DNA of 64,000 nucleotides from CAZLFQ01 sp964558975 (GCA_964558975.1 CAZLFQ010000003.1:1-64000), one strand, 5' to 3'. Positions 41,575-51,389 are shown, numbered from the stretch's first letter. Made by a program: numbers and translations. Notes: generated by a model from the letters alone, not told the origin.

Positions 41575-43816
41575 TCTTAGTAGATCGTTTGAGATTGCTA
41601 AGGAAAACAAACATGAATTTGCAACATTAGAGCATCTTTTGCTTGGCCTTTTAGAAGATGAAGATGCTAATGAGGCTTTACGATTGACGGGAGCAGACAT
41701 CAATTTCTTGAAAGCAAAACTTAATCATTTTGTTAAACAAGAGCTACTTTACTTAGTAGTTGGTTATATTGAAGAAACTAAGCCTACATCAGGCTTTCAA
41801 AGAGTAATTCACAGAGCTACTATTGCGGCGCATAAGCGTGGATCAAAGATGATTAATGGAGCAATGGTGATTTATGAGATTTTTAATGAAATAGATTCGC
41901 ATGCTGCATATTTTTTGAGTGATCAAGGAATCACTCAAATTGATATTTTGAATTTTCTTACATCGCAAGGGCTTGATAAGAATAATGCGAATGATGATTT
42001 TGACTCAAAACAGTTAGATATGCTTGCAGGAAAGAGCAATACTCAAATGGTATCAGAATCATCAGAAAATAGCCCACTAGATAAGTTTTGCGTCAATCTC
42101 AATGAGAAGGCATCGCAGGACAAGATTGATATAATTGTTGGTAGGGAAGGAGAAGTAGAAAGAACAATAGAGATATTATGTAGAAGATCCAAAAATAATC
42201 CGATTTATGTTGGTGAACCAGGGGTTGGCAAGACAGCTATAGCTGAAGGTTTAGCAGTTAAGATTGTGAAAAATGAAGTTCCAGATTTGCTTAAGAATTG
42301 TGTTATATATTCTCTTGATGTAGGAAGCATTTTAGCTGGCACAAGGTTTAGAGGTGATTTTGAGGAGAGAATCAAAGGAATCGTCAATGAATTAGAAAAG
42401 CACAATAATGCGATTTTGTTCATCGATGAAATTCATACCATTGTCGGGGCAGGTTCATCACATACAGGTGCTGTGGATGCTGGAAATTTGTTGAAACCTG
42501 CGTTAGCAAGAGGGACGCTTAAATGTATTGGATCGACTACATATGGAGAGTATCAACAGCATTTTGCTAAAGATAAAGCTTTAGCCAGAAGATTCCAAAG
42601 AATTGATGTTGCTGAACCTTCTGTAGAAGATGCAATTAGAATGATGTTAGGTTTAAAGTATTATTACGAAAAATTCCATGGGGTTACTTATAGCGATGAT
42701 GCAATGGTTGCAGCAGTTAAACTATCTCATAGGTATATTAATGATAGGAAGCTGCCCGATAAAGCAATTGATTTGATTGATGAAGTTGGTGCGAGAACAA
42801 AGCTTCAGAAGAACAAACAAATTATTCAATTAAGTGATATTGAAGATGCAATAAGCAGAATGATCAAGATGCCTACTAAATCTGTAGTTAGCAATGAAGG
42901 ATTGATTCTTAAAAACTTAGAAGCAAATCTTAAAAAGGATATTTTTGGTCAAGACGAGGTCATTGAATCAGTTGTTGATCACATTAAAATGAGCAAAGCT
43001 GGATTGAGAAATAAAGATAAACCGCTAGGCTGTTATTTATTCAATGGAGTAACAGGAGTTGGTAAAACAGAGCTTGCTTTAAAACTTGCTGAGAATCTTA
43101 GTATGCATTTGGTCAGGCTAGATATGTCTGAATTTACAGAAAAGCATTCCATTTCTAAAATAGTTGGGTCACCCCCTGGATACGTTGGGCATCAAGAGGG
43201 TGGCACGTTAACGAATGAAGTTTTCAAAAAGCCATACTCATTAATTTTATTAGATGAAATTGAGAAAGCTCATCCAGATATCTACAATTTATTATTGCAA
43301 GTAATGGATTATGGGCAATTAACAGATAGTACTGGCCGCATAATTAATTTTCGAAATTGCTTAGTTGTGATGACGTCAAATGCTGGGTCAATTGATGCAT
43401 CTAAAGTGTCATTAGGATTTATGGATTCAGATACTTCTTCTGTAAATTCTGAAGAGGTGAAAAAAATATTTAGTCCTGAATTTAGAAATAGGCTTGATAT
43501 AATTGCTTCATTCAAATCACTATCCACTATCTCACTTCTGAAAGTTATAGACAAATGCATTAAGGGGCTAAACGCACAATTAAATCAGAAGAGCATTGAA
43601 ATAAAGTGTAGTAATTCTGCAAAAAAACATATCCTTGAAATTAATGGCGAGAAAAATTTCGGGGCAAGGAGTATTGAACATTTGGTGGATGAGTATATTA
43701 AAAAGCCACTTGTTGATGAAATACTTTATGGAAAGTTAAATAAGGGTGGTAGTGTTAATTTTGATATCAGCAAAAAAAAGTTAAAAATTGATATCGCTCA
43801 AGGTGAAGCCGCTTAA
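41549..43816 (+). CDS. clpA: ATP-dependent Clp protease ATP-binding subunit ClpA
   Basis: 755 residues, full length. N-domain (ENKHEFATLEHLLLGLLEDEDA), first AAA+ module with Walker A GEPGVGKTAIAEG and LFIDEIHTIVGAG, second with Walker A NGVTGVGKTELAL and ILLDEIEKAHPDIYNLLLQVMDYG. An LGF tripeptide (SLGFMD) stands at the ClpP-binding loop position. It unfolds substrates for ClpP. AGGGGG lies two bases before the ATG, inside the end of clpS, so translation is coupled. Confidence 0.96.
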   Translation: MLSKSLETSLSRSFEIAKENKHEFATLEHLLLGLLEDEDANEALRLTGADINFLKAKLNHFVKQELLYLVVGYIEETKPTSGFQRVIHRATIAAHKRGSKMINGAMVIYEIFNEIDSHAAYFLSDQGITQIDILNFLTSQGLDKNNANDDFDSKQLDMLAGKSNTQMVSESSENSPLDKFCVNLNEKASQDKIDIIVGREGEVERTIEILCRRSKNNPIYVGEPGVGKTAIAEGLAVKIVKNEVPDLLKNCVIYSLDVGSILAGTRFRGDFEERIKGIVNELEKHNNAILFIDEIHTIVGAGSSHTGAVDAGNLLKPALARGTLKCIGSTTYGEYQQHFAKDKALARRFQRIDVAEPSVEDAIRMMLGLKYYYEKFHGVTYSDDAMVAAVKLSHRYINDRKLPDKAIDLIDEVGARTKLQKNKQIIQLSDIEDAISRMIKMPTKSVVSNEGLILKNLEANLKKDIFGQDEVIESVVDHIKMSKAGLRNKDKPLGCYLFNGVTGVGKTELALKLAENLSMHLVRLDMSEFTEKHSISKIVGSPPGYVGHQEGGTLTNEVFKKPYSLILLDEIEKAHPDIYNLLLQVMDYGQLTDSTGRIINFRNCLVVMTSNAGSIDASKVSLGFMDSDTSSVNSEEVKKIFSPEFRNRLDIIASFKSLSTISLLKVIDKCIKGLNAQLNQKSIEIKCSNSAKKHILEINGEKNFGARSIEHLVDEYIKKPLVDEILYGKLNKGGSVNFDISKKKLKIDIAQGEAA

Positions 43817-43823
43817 ATATTAA

Positions 43824-44564
43824 TTATTGCAGTGCTATTGCAAGACCTGAAGATTTTATTATATTGCTTCTGGTTCTCCAATGTAATACGTCATCAAAAT
43901 AGCTCGCGTTTTCAGTTGGGAAGTACTCAGAATCAACGAAGGTATAATCGTCATTGCAATTTTGAGACTCCAAGCTAGATCCACAAGCTTTAATTATTAC
44001 TCCATCTGCATTATATGCTCCATAACCTTTTATGCCATGGCTGATTATGATATATGAAACATCATTTGAAATATTTGTTTGGTTTGCATTTTTATCTTGA
44101 ATTATAATTGGACCAGACCCAGAAGCAGCATATGATTTAAAGCTAGATGATGTAGTGGCTAAATCTTTAACTACAATGTACGAAAAACGGTTTTTCCAGC
44201 CATCTAATATATAATTTTTATCAATGCCTAAAGTTGCAGCTGGTATGGTTCCAATACGAATTGTTGTAGAAGAATTTGTAATATCTATAGTGCCATTAGC
44301 TGAGGCTTGTGAGCAGTCTGTTGAAACTCCTAAATTTGCATTTGTCAAGCTTTCGGTTCTACTCGCAGGGCATGGTAATATGCCGTTCGTTTTCACGTAG
44401 TTATTTAACGAGTTTTCAATATATTTGAGCTTATCTTGAGTTGATTTTTCTAATTCTCCTTTGCCCATTTCAAAAAAGTATCCTAGGAAACCTATGTAAA
44501 TAATGCTGCTGATTAATAGAGTGATTGTAAGTTCAAGAATGCTAAAACCCTTCTGTGTTTTCAT
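43824..44564 (-). CDS. Prepilin-type protein (pseudopilin-like)
   Basis: 246 residues. N-terminal type III signal KG-FSILELTITLLISSIIYIGFLGYFF: Gly-Phe cleavage site, Glu at +5 and a hydrophobic helix. The C-terminal domain shares with the upstream gene the motifs PCPASRT, N.GVSTDC and RIG.IPA..L plus late Cys residues. It would be processed by a prepilin peptidase and built into a type II secretion or type IV pilus-like fibre. No assembly ATPase or secretin lies nearby. Second of the tandem pair, one base after the first. Confidence 0.88.
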   Translation of the reverse strand: MKTQKGFSILELTITLLISSIIYIGFLGYFFEMGKGELEKSTQDKLKYIENSLNNYVKTNGILPCPASRTESLTNANLGVSTDCSQASANGTIDITNSSTTIRIGTIPAATLGIDKNYILDGWKNRFSYIVVKDLATTSSSFKSYAASGSGPIIIQDKNANQTNISNDVSYIIISHGIKGYGAYNADGVIIKACGSSLESQNCNDDYTFVDSEYFPTENASYFDDVLHWRTRSNIIKSSGLAIALQ

Positions 44565-44565
44565 A

Positions 44566-46026
44566 TTAAAGTCCCCACTTGTTCTTTAGGAACAACTCGA
44601 CGTTTTGTCGTTCTTTTGTTGTTAAGGTTCTAGTGTAAAGTATAACTTCCGATATTTCACCGAAGAAATTTGTTGGACCTCCTCCAGAACATGCCTGTGC
44701 TATATTGAAGCAAGTATAAGAAGCAGAGAGAGAGTTGAAAGTATTATTTGATTGGTTTAATACACCATTGATATAAAGTGATGCTTCAGGATTTGCTCCA
44801 TCATCAAAAACCCATGTTGCATATACATTCCCGCTCTGAGTTGTTCCAGGGTATAAAGTCCCCCCCTGTTTATACCAATAGTTTGAGCCATTCATATTAA
44901 GATTTAGGCCAAATGATACTGATGCTGATACTAAGTCTATAAGATAGTTCGCCCCATTAGTGGTATTTTGGTGTCCAGCAAAGAAAATAGTTAAGTTTGT
45001 CGCTGGTACAGAATAGGGATTTGTCTGACTAGTTATATTAAATCCATTTTTATTATTAAAAGTAATGGTTGGTTTGTTATTGAATCCTGTTGCCGAGTAA
45101 ACTGGGTAATTTGAGCCTATAGGAGAAAATACAAAGCCATAGTATGATTTATCGCGCCATTGGCTGACATTATTTGATCCATCTTTTGTGATTTTTGAAA
45201 GGTCGTTTGCATCTAGCCAGAGTGAGAGTCCAAATATATCATCTGGTGTAAAGTCTGTGGGTAATGTGTTGCAAGTGTTTGGAGCACCCCCAGATAAAGA
45301 TACGATATTTGAGTTTGTTCTCCATCTGAAGTAATCATCATAATAAGTTGCAGATTCGTAGTTATGTGGAGAGTCTATGAAAATGTTATCAAGGTTGCAG
45401 TTTTCATAATCTAACCCTGATGTGTCACACGCAACTGGCATTAATCCAAGGTTATTATATGCGCCTTTTCTATTCTTACCTGAGCTCCACAATAAATACG
45501 ACGTATAAACAGCTGCAGGAAACTGGTTAATTTTAGTACTATTTGAGTCATTTATAATAAACGGATCAGCAGGATTAGAATTTGCTGTGTTAAAAGTAGC
45601 TAGATCAATCGCCAAGTTTTTAATTGCAGAATAATTTATTCTCATGTCAAATGAGTCATACATAAAATCATCAGGAAGATTAAGTGTTCGGACTGGTACA
45701 GCTCCAATTCTAATTGACATTGCGGTTGGGCTTAAGTCTGTAACACCTGAGGGCGCTGCAGCATTACAATCTGTGGATACTCCAAAATTTGATGCGCTTT
45801 GAAGATCTGTTCTTGAAGCTGGACAAGGTATGAATCCATTTTGATGATAAAAAGCATAAATTGCCTTCTCTATTTTGTCTAATTTTATGCTGGTTTCAGA
45901 AATTGCATTTCCCTTAATTGAGCTAGGTAACATAGTAACAATACTGCCTATTGCGGTAGAGATAATAAGCATCGCAATTGCGATTTCTAGCAACGAAATT
46001 CCTTTTTGTTTTAAATGCTTTGCCAT
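44566..46026 (-). CDS. Prepilin-type protein fused to a LamG/concanavalin-like domain
   Basis: 486 residues. N-terminus KG-ISLLEIAIAMLIISTAIGSIVTML is a prepilin signal with Glu at +5. Residues about 40-250 match the downstream pseudopilin (FIPCPASRT, NFGVSTDC, SIRIGAVPVRTL). Residues about 255-486 form a LamG/laminin-type jelly-roll: GLSLWLDANDLSKI, NNVSQWRDKS, YINGVLNQ, FFGEISEVILYTRTLTTKERQNVELFLKNKWG. A lectin-like tip on a minor pilin suggests adhesion to host or glycan surfaces. First of the tandem pair, 49 bases downstream of dnaQ on the same strand. Confidence 0.86.
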   Translation of the reverse strand: MAKHLKQKGISLLEIAIAMLIISTAIGSIVTMLPSSIKGNAISETSIKLDKIEKAIYAFYHQNGFIPCPASRTDLQSASNFGVSTDCNAAAPSGVTDLSPTAMSIRIGAVPVRTLNLPDDFMYDSFDMRINYSAIKNLAIDLATFNTANSNPADPFIINDSNSTKINQFPAAVYTSYLLWSSGKNRKGAYNNLGLMPVACDTSGLDYENCNLDNIFIDSPHNYESATYYDDYFRWRTNSNIVSLSGGAPNTCNTLPTDFTPDDIFGLSLWLDANDLSKITKDGSNNVSQWRDKSYYGFVFSPIGSNYPVYSATGFNNKPTITFNNKNGFNITSQTNPYSVPATNLTIFFAGHQNTTNGANYLIDLVSASVSFGLNLNMNGSNYWYKQGGTLYPGTTQSGNVYATWVFDDGANPEASLYINGVLNQSNNTFNSLSASYTCFNIAQACSGGGPTNFFGEISEVILYTRTLTTKERQNVELFLKNKWGL

Positions 46027-46075
46027 AATTATAAAGAGCTTAGCATTTAGTAGTGGATTGTAAAGTGTGTTTAGG

Positions 46076-46759
46076 TTAGTTAGTTGATTTCAGCCAAATA
46101 GGATTTTTAAGTTTTTCTTTTAAGAATTCAATATGCTTCGCAACTATATCTTCAGAGATTTCCCTAGGTCTATTCATGCGTTCTTTTCTAGCATATTCAA
46201 CTACATTGGCACCATTATTAGCGAAGTTTAAAGTGGACTGATTGTTACCAGTTAATTGTAAATAAACTTGCGCTAAAAGCTCGGCATCTATTAATGCACC
46301 GTGCTTGTCTCTAGTCTCAAGGCTAACGTTAAATCGCCTACAAAGGGCATCAAGTGATGCGGGTGAGCCGGGAAAACGTTTGCGTGCTAAAATAAGTGTA
46401 TCAGTTACACGACCAGACTGAATTGGTTGATGGCCAGTATAGCTTAGCTCTTTATTAATAAAGCTAAGATCAAACCCTGCATTGTGTATGATAATGTTGT
46501 GATTACCAATGAATGTTAGAAAATCTTTAATTATATGTTTAAAAAGTGGTTTGTCTTTAAGAAAATCAGTTGAGATTCCGTGAATTCTATATGCTTCATC
46601 AGGAACATCTCTTTCAGGGTTGATATATGAATGAAAGAATTTACCAGTTCGGACTTTGTTAAGAATTTCAACGCAACCTATCTCAACAATTCTGTCACCA
46701 GTGTTGGGATTTAATCCTGTTGTCTCTGTATCTATTACTATTTCTCTGCAATCAGACAT
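46076..46759 (-). CDS. dnaQ: DNA polymerase III epsilon subunit (3'-5' proofreading exonuclease)
   Basis: 227 residues. The three exonuclease motifs are visible: VIDTETTGLNP (Exo I), HNAGFDLSFINKEL (Exo II) and KHGALIDAELLAQVYL (Exo III, His-Asp). It proofreads errors of the replicative polymerase. It overlaps coaE by eight bases, the coaE-dnaQ order common in alphaproteobacteria. Confidence 0.96.
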   Translation of the reverse strand: MSDCREIVIDTETTGLNPNTGDRIVEIGCVEILNKVRTGKFFHSYINPERDVPDEAYRIHGISTDFLKDKPLFKHIIKDFLTFIGNHNIIIHNAGFDLSFINKELSYTGHQPIQSGRVTDTLILARKRFPGSPASLDALCRRFNVSLETRDKHGALIDAELLAQVYLQLTGNNQSTLNFANNGANVVEYARKERMNRPREISEDIVAKHIEFLKEKLKNPIWLKSTN

Positions 46760-47375
46760 TTTGGATTAAGTCCTTGATTTGGTTGAAAGTGGCTTTCTTG
46801 CTGCCGTTGGTATCAATTATGAAATCCGCTTTTTTTGTGCGAACTAGATTAGAAACCTGTTTGGAGATGATAGCATCAAATTTTTCTTGAGTCATTCCTT
46901 TTCGTGTCATTACCCTCTTTTTTTGAACTTGAGGGCTAACTATTGCTGATACTACATAGTCATAGTATGGCTCTCTCTTGTTTTCAAATAGCAATGGTAC
47001 TTCAAATACTATAGAGCGGTTCCTATTTCTAAAAGCGAATTCTTCTTGTGCTCTTCTAACTAAAGGATGGAGAATTTTTTCAATTCTTTTTAAGTTTTGT
47101 GGGTGATCAATTATTAGTTTACTAAGTTTGGCTCTATTAACTGATCTAAAGTCAACCACTTTAGGCAAGATTCTAGCAATTTTTTTATAACCCTCTTTGC
47201 CCCTAAGCATCAAATTGTGTACTTCTTTGTCTGTATCAAAAATAACAAAACCTAGTTTCTCAAACGACTTAAGTAAAAACGATTTGCCAGAACCTATACC
47301 ACCAGTTAGTCCAATAATGACGCCGCTAGCTGGAGTGAATGCTTTTCGTTTGTTTTTGTTCCTTTTCTTTTGCAC
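46752..47375 (-). CDS. coaE: Dephospho-CoA kinase
   Basis: 207 residues. P-loop GLTGGIGSGKSFLLKSF begins near residue 22, after an unusually long, basic N-terminal stretch (QKKRNKNKRKAF). VFEVPLLFEN near 120-130 and the HPLVRRAQEEF segment are family features. It makes CoA from dephospho-CoA. If the true start were GTG at a later codon the basic head would vanish, but no better ribosome site is seen. First gene of coaE-dnaQ. Confidence 0.95.
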   Translation of the reverse strand: MQKKRNKNKRKAFTPASGVIIGLTGGIGSGKSFLLKSFEKLGFVIFDTDKEVHNLMLRGKEGYKKIARILPKVVDFRSVNRAKLSKLIIDHPQNLKRIEKILHPLVRRAQEEFAFRNRNRSIVFEVPLLFENKREPYYDYVVSAIVSPQVQKKRVMTRKGMTQEKFDAIISKQVSNLVRTKKADFIIDTNGSKKATFNQIKDLIQNV

Positions 47376-47447
47376 ACATAGATTTAATAGTTGCTTAAAT
47401 TATACTAGTTTATAAATCTTGAAATTTCTAAGTTTTTTTACTTTCTG

Positions 47448-49256
47448 TTAATCCGAATCGCCAACTTTTAGTGCTGCAATAAATGCTGATTGAGGTATTT
47501 CTACAGAGCCAAATTGACGCATTCTTTTCTTACCTTTTTTCTGCTTATCAAGAAGCTTACGTTTACGAGATATATCGCCCCCATAACACTTAGCAGTTAC
47601 ATCTTTTCGCATTGCGCTAATAGTTTCGCGCGCGATAATTTTCCCGCCAATTGCAGCTTGAATAGGTATTGCAAACATATGCCTAGGAATCAAATCTTTT
47701 AATCTATTACAAACTTCACGACCGCGTGACTCAGATCTAGATTTATGAATCACCATTGCTAGCGCATCAACTGGATCGTTATTCACCAATATCATAACCT
47801 TAGCGAGATCACTCGCAATATATTCATCGATATTCCAATCGAAGCTAGCATAACCTTTGGAACATGATTTTAGGCGATCATAGAAATCGTAAACAATTTC
47901 ATTCAGAGGTAACTTATAGATCAACATTACTCTATTGCCGATATAATTCATGTCTACCTGTCTGCCACGTTTTTCTGTGCATAAAGCAAGTACCGATCCT
48001 AAGTATTCATCTGGTACAAGAATAGTTGCTTTAATCCATGGCTCTTCCATAGACTCAATTTGAGTAGGGTCAGGCATATCTGCAGGGTTGTGCAGTTCCA
48101 TTACTTCACCACTTCTTAAATGGATTTTATATATAACACTTGGTGCTGTAGTAATTAGGTCAAGGTCAAATTCCCTTTCCAACCTTTCTTGTATGATTTC
48201 AAGATGTAACAATCCCAAGAATCCACACCTAAATCCAAACCCAAGAGCATTAGAGCTTTCTGGTTCAAATTCAAAACTTGCATCGTTTAGACGCAATTTT
48301 GCTAAGCTTTCTTTTAGGTGATTAAATTCGCCAGCATCCGTTGGATATAATCCACAGAACACAACTGGCTTCGATGGTTTGAAGCCTTTTAAAGCTTCAT
48401 CACACGGGTTTTTATCTTCAGTAATAGTATCACCAACGTTACAGTCAGCAACTTGTTTGATGTTTGCAGTTATGAAACCTACTTCGCCTGCCTTTAGCAA
48501 ATCAGTATTTATCTTTTTAGGTGTAAAAATACCAACATTTTCAACGTTATGAAGTGATCCCGATGACATCATGCGGATCTTCATACCTTTTTTTATTGTG
48601 CCGTCTAATAACCTTATAAGAATCACAACGCCTAAGTATGGATCGTACCAACTATCAACTAGCAGGGCCTTAAGAGGCTTTGTTTCATCACCCTTCGGTG
48701 ATGGCAGCATAGTAACAATACCTTCTAAAACATTATCAATACCCATACCAGTTTTGGCTGATATTTCGATAGCATTTTTAGTATCTAGCCCAATTACATC
48801 TTCAATTTGCTTTTTCACCCTTTCAGGGTCTGCAGCTGGAAGATCAATCTTATTTAAGACAGGAATAATTTCATGATTATTATCAATAGCTTGATATACG
48901 TTTGCAAGTGTTTGCGCTTCAACACCTTGGCTAGCATCGACGACTAGGATAGAGCCTTCGCATGCCGCAAGTGAACGACTTACTTCGTAAGCAAAATCCA
49001 CATGCCCAGGGGTATCAATTAAATTTAATAGGTATTCTTTTCCGTCTTTTGCTTTATATTTTAATCTAACAGTCTGAGCTTTGATAGTGATGCCACGTTC
49101 TTTTTCTATATCCATAGAATCAAGTACTTGAGATGTCATCTCACGCTTTTCTAAGCCACCGCAATATTCAATTAGCCTATCTGCTAATGTTGATTTCCCG
49201 TGGTCTATGTGGGCTACTATTGAGAAGTTTCTAATTTTCGATATATAATCTTGCAT
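47448..49256 (-). CDS. lepA: Elongation factor 4 (LepA)
   Basis: 602 residues, standard length. GTPase motifs NFSIVAHIDHGKSTLADRLIEY, DTPGHVDFAYEVSRSLAACEG and NKIDLPAADP, and the LepA-specific C-terminal domain with KDVTAKCYGGDISRKRKLLDKQKKGKKRMRQFGSVEIPQSAFIAAL. It back-translocates or rescues stalled ribosomes. Single gene with about 140 bases of non-coding DNA before its start, shared with the divergent HAD-like gene. Confidence 0.98.
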   Translation of the reverse strand: MQDYISKIRNFSIVAHIDHGKSTLADRLIEYCGGLEKREMTSQVLDSMDIEKERGITIKAQTVRLKYKAKDGKEYLLNLIDTPGHVDFAYEVSRSLAACEGSILVVDASQGVEAQTLANVYQAIDNNHEIIPVLNKIDLPAADPERVKKQIEDVIGLDTKNAIEISAKTGMGIDNVLEGIVTMLPSPKGDETKPLKALLVDSWYDPYLGVVILIRLLDGTIKKGMKIRMMSSGSLHNVENVGIFTPKKINTDLLKAGEVGFITANIKQVADCNVGDTITEDKNPCDEALKGFKPSKPVVFCGLYPTDAGEFNHLKESLAKLRLNDASFEFEPESSNALGFGFRCGFLGLLHLEIIQERLEREFDLDLITTAPSVIYKIHLRSGEVMELHNPADMPDPTQIESMEEPWIKATILVPDEYLGSVLALCTEKRGRQVDMNYIGNRVMLIYKLPLNEIVYDFYDRLKSCSKGYASFDWNIDEYIASDLAKVMILVNNDPVDALAMVIHKSRSESRGREVCNRLKDLIPRHMFAIPIQAAIGGKIIARETISAMRKDVTAKCYGGDISRKRKLLDKQKKGKKRMRQFGSVEIPQSAFIAALKVGDSD

Positions 49257-49419
49257 GTTTATAAGCTAAAAGTGCCGTAATTTCTTTGTCAGCATGTTAT
49301 ATCGATAGAGCAGTTAAGTCAATTAAGACTCATTATAACTTAAAAGGTATAAAAAGAGGGTAGCAATTGTAATATCTCTATTATAATTTTCTTATAACTT
49401 GTTTTCATTATTGGTGAGT

Positions 49420-50319
49420 ATGAAGCGTAAAAAGGAATATAAAAGACCAGTTTATTTAAACTGCGTTGATCTTGATAATACTCTCACAAATGATTTCTTC
49501 ATGGATGAAGTTAGAGGTAATGCTGGTTTAGAGGCTGCGACAGCCAAAATAATTTTGGACTATGAAAATATACCACAAGAACTTATAAACAGTTTAATTA
49601 GAGATACCCCTTGTAGTTTGTTTGCTAAAATACTAAAAATGTCACTAAGTCTTGGCGATAAAAATGCTATCGTTACTTTCAATACATCTCAGAGATATTG
49701 TCTGTTTATTATGGCGTTGTTTGGCCTAACGGAAGAAGAGATTGGTAAGTTTTTTATACGCAGGAAAGGAAAAACAGAAGTGCGTCCTGATGATAAAAAT
49801 GGATATATAGCAGAGGCATCAGATCATTTCCAGATTAGACTTAGAGATAGAAGTGTTAAGAAATCATTGATTGATGATGATGGCATAAATTGTATGGAAG
49901 CTAAAAATGCAGGGATTAATCATTTTGCTGTTCCATATGTTATGCCTGATATAAGTCCAAACCATTATCTTAATAAATATAGAATGTATTTGGCACTTAG
50001 CGTTGAGGATGTTGATAAAGTTTCTCTGCCGTCAGCAAGAGAGAGGTTTGATTTGGCAAAAAGACTGTTCCAATCTGAGCTGACAGTTTCGCATCCGCAT
50101 ATTTGTCTAAGATCTGATGAAATAACTGATCTAGAAGCAAACGCTGTAGAGCAACTTTTAAAACGTGGTAAAAGAGAGGTGTCTTTGCAGGAAAGCGTTG
50201 CTATTTCTGCCTTAAACGAGCTTCCTACACCTACTGTTATCTTGGATGTAAGTAGGAAAAGTATAGAGGCATTTCTATCTTGTATACATCGAGATAAAGA
50301 TCGAGAAAGAGGGTTGTAA
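49420..50319 (+). CDS. HAD-superfamily-like protein, uncharacterised
   Basis: 299 residues from the ATG at 49420; the GGTGAG before it is very close, and a TTG at 49399 would add seven residues. HAD motifs can be seen: VDLDNTLTND with the nucleophile and acid Asp (17 and 19), AIVTFNTS as motif II, and SLIDDDGINCMEAKNAGI as motif IV, so a phosphatase activity is plausible. A C-terminal 100-residue helical part (about 200-299) is unfamiliar. It is monocistronic with a shared terminator. Could be a housekeeping phosphatase or a host-targeted one; the sequence does not decide. Confidence 0.72.
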   Translation: MKRKKEYKRPVYLNCVDLDNTLTNDFFMDEVRGNAGLEAATAKIILDYENIPQELINSLIRDTPCSLFAKILKMSLSLGDKNAIVTFNTSQRYCLFIMALFGLTEEEIGKFFIRRKGKTEVRPDDKNGYIAEASDHFQIRLRDRSVKKSLIDDDGINCMEAKNAGINHFAVPYVMPDISPNHYLNKYRMYLALSVEDVDKVSLPSARERFDLAKRLFQSELTVSHPHICLRSDEITDLEANAVEQLLKRGKREVSLQESVAISALNELPTPTVILDVSRKSIEAFLSCIHRDKDRERGL

Positions 50320-50324
50320 AAATT

Positions 50325-50356
50325 AAAAAAAAGCCCAAATTTCTGGGCTTTTTTTT
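50325..50356 (+). terminator. Bidirectional rho-independent terminator
   Basis: AAAAAAAAGCCCA (50325-50337) pairs with TGGGCTTTTTTTT (50344-50356) around a 6-base loop. With T runs on both strands it serves both the HAD-like gene and the convergent EamA gene. Confidence 0.92.
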
Positions 50357-50369
50357 AATTGCAATTCAT

Positions 50370-51389
50370 TTATGAACTAACAGCTTCAGCCTCAAGTTCT
50401 CTAATACGTTTCTTTTTAGCTTTACGATGTTCTGCTCTGAATAGAGCTATGCCACCCATAATTATTAAGAAATACCCAATATATGAAATCTGTGACGGGG
50501 TTTCTGCGAAGTAAATAAAGCCAAAAATCCCTGCAAATACAACTCTCGTATATTCTAATGGTACAACCACAGAAAGTTCAGCATGTTTAAATGCCTTAAA
50601 GAACCCAACTATGTGACCAAAATAACAAAGTGCAAGTACGGCAATATAAGGCAAATGTTCCATTTTAAGATTTAAGCTTTCAAAAGAAACTAAATGAGTA
50701 GGGTATTTTATATCGATAACCCATAATTTTGTAGCAACTTCCCAATGCATAAACGATACAGGAAATGCGATAATGCTAGAGAATAACATTACATAAAACA
50801 GCTGTACCTTTGTCTTCTCAGTTTTACCAAGTAGTTTTATAACTGTGCCATTGATACTCCAGAAGAATATAGTTAAGAACACAAATATATAATAATGATT
50901 AAAGCCTTTTGAACTTTGTTTAGCTTGAGGGCCAAAAGGGAAAAGATCAGGTCTAATAATCAGAAGTGCGCCTAGTAAACTTGCAAGAATCACCCAAATT
51001 TTTGTTTTTGTTATTTGTTCTTTGAATACGAAAATCCCAATTACAAGTAGAATTATCTGCTCTAATTTTGTAACTGCAGTCACGTCTGCTAAGCCAATGT
51101 GTTTTATTGCATAGAATATGCAAAGGGAACCAAGAGTACTAAATAATGCTCTTGATAAATGAAGTCCAATTTTATCAGTTTTAAGTGTCTTGACTCCACC
51201 CCAAAGACACCAAGGTAGAGCAAAAAAGAAGATCATGAACTTATAAAGAAACACAACCATATTTGAATTTAAATCCTTTGTTAAGAGCTTAACAAGGGCA
51301 TACAACACAGATAAAGAAACTGCGTGCAGCAGCATAAAGCCTATACCCATTAAGTTATTTTGGAATGGTAGTGTTTTAGACTGGCTCAT
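50370..51389 (-). CDS. EamA/DMT family transporter
   Basis: 339 residues with ten hydrophobic segments in two halves of five, as in the drug/metabolite transporter family. Conserved stretches: FYAIKHIGLADVTAVTKLEQIILLVIGIFVFKEQ and AELSVVVPLEYTRVVFAGIFGFIYFAETP. In Rickettsia a member of this family takes up S-adenosylmethionine from the host; that may hold here but cannot be read from sequence. It overlaps ntrY by four bases (ATGA). Confidence 0.92.
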   Translation of the reverse strand: MSQSKTLPFQNNLMGIGFMLLHAVSLSVLYALVKLLTKDLNSNMVVFLYKFMIFFFALPWCLWGGVKTLKTDKIGLHLSRALFSTLGSLCIFYAIKHIGLADVTAVTKLEQIILLVIGIFVFKEQITKTKIWVILASLLGALLIIRPDLFPFGPQAKQSSKGFNHYYIFVFLTIFFWSINGTVIKLLGKTEKTKVQLFYVMLFSSIIAFPVSFMHWEVATKLWVIDIKYPTHLVSFESLNLKMEHLPYIAVLALCYFGHIVGFFKAFKHAELSVVVPLEYTRVVFAGIFGFIYFAETPSQISYIGYFLIIMGGIALFRAEHRKAKKKRIRELEAEAVSS

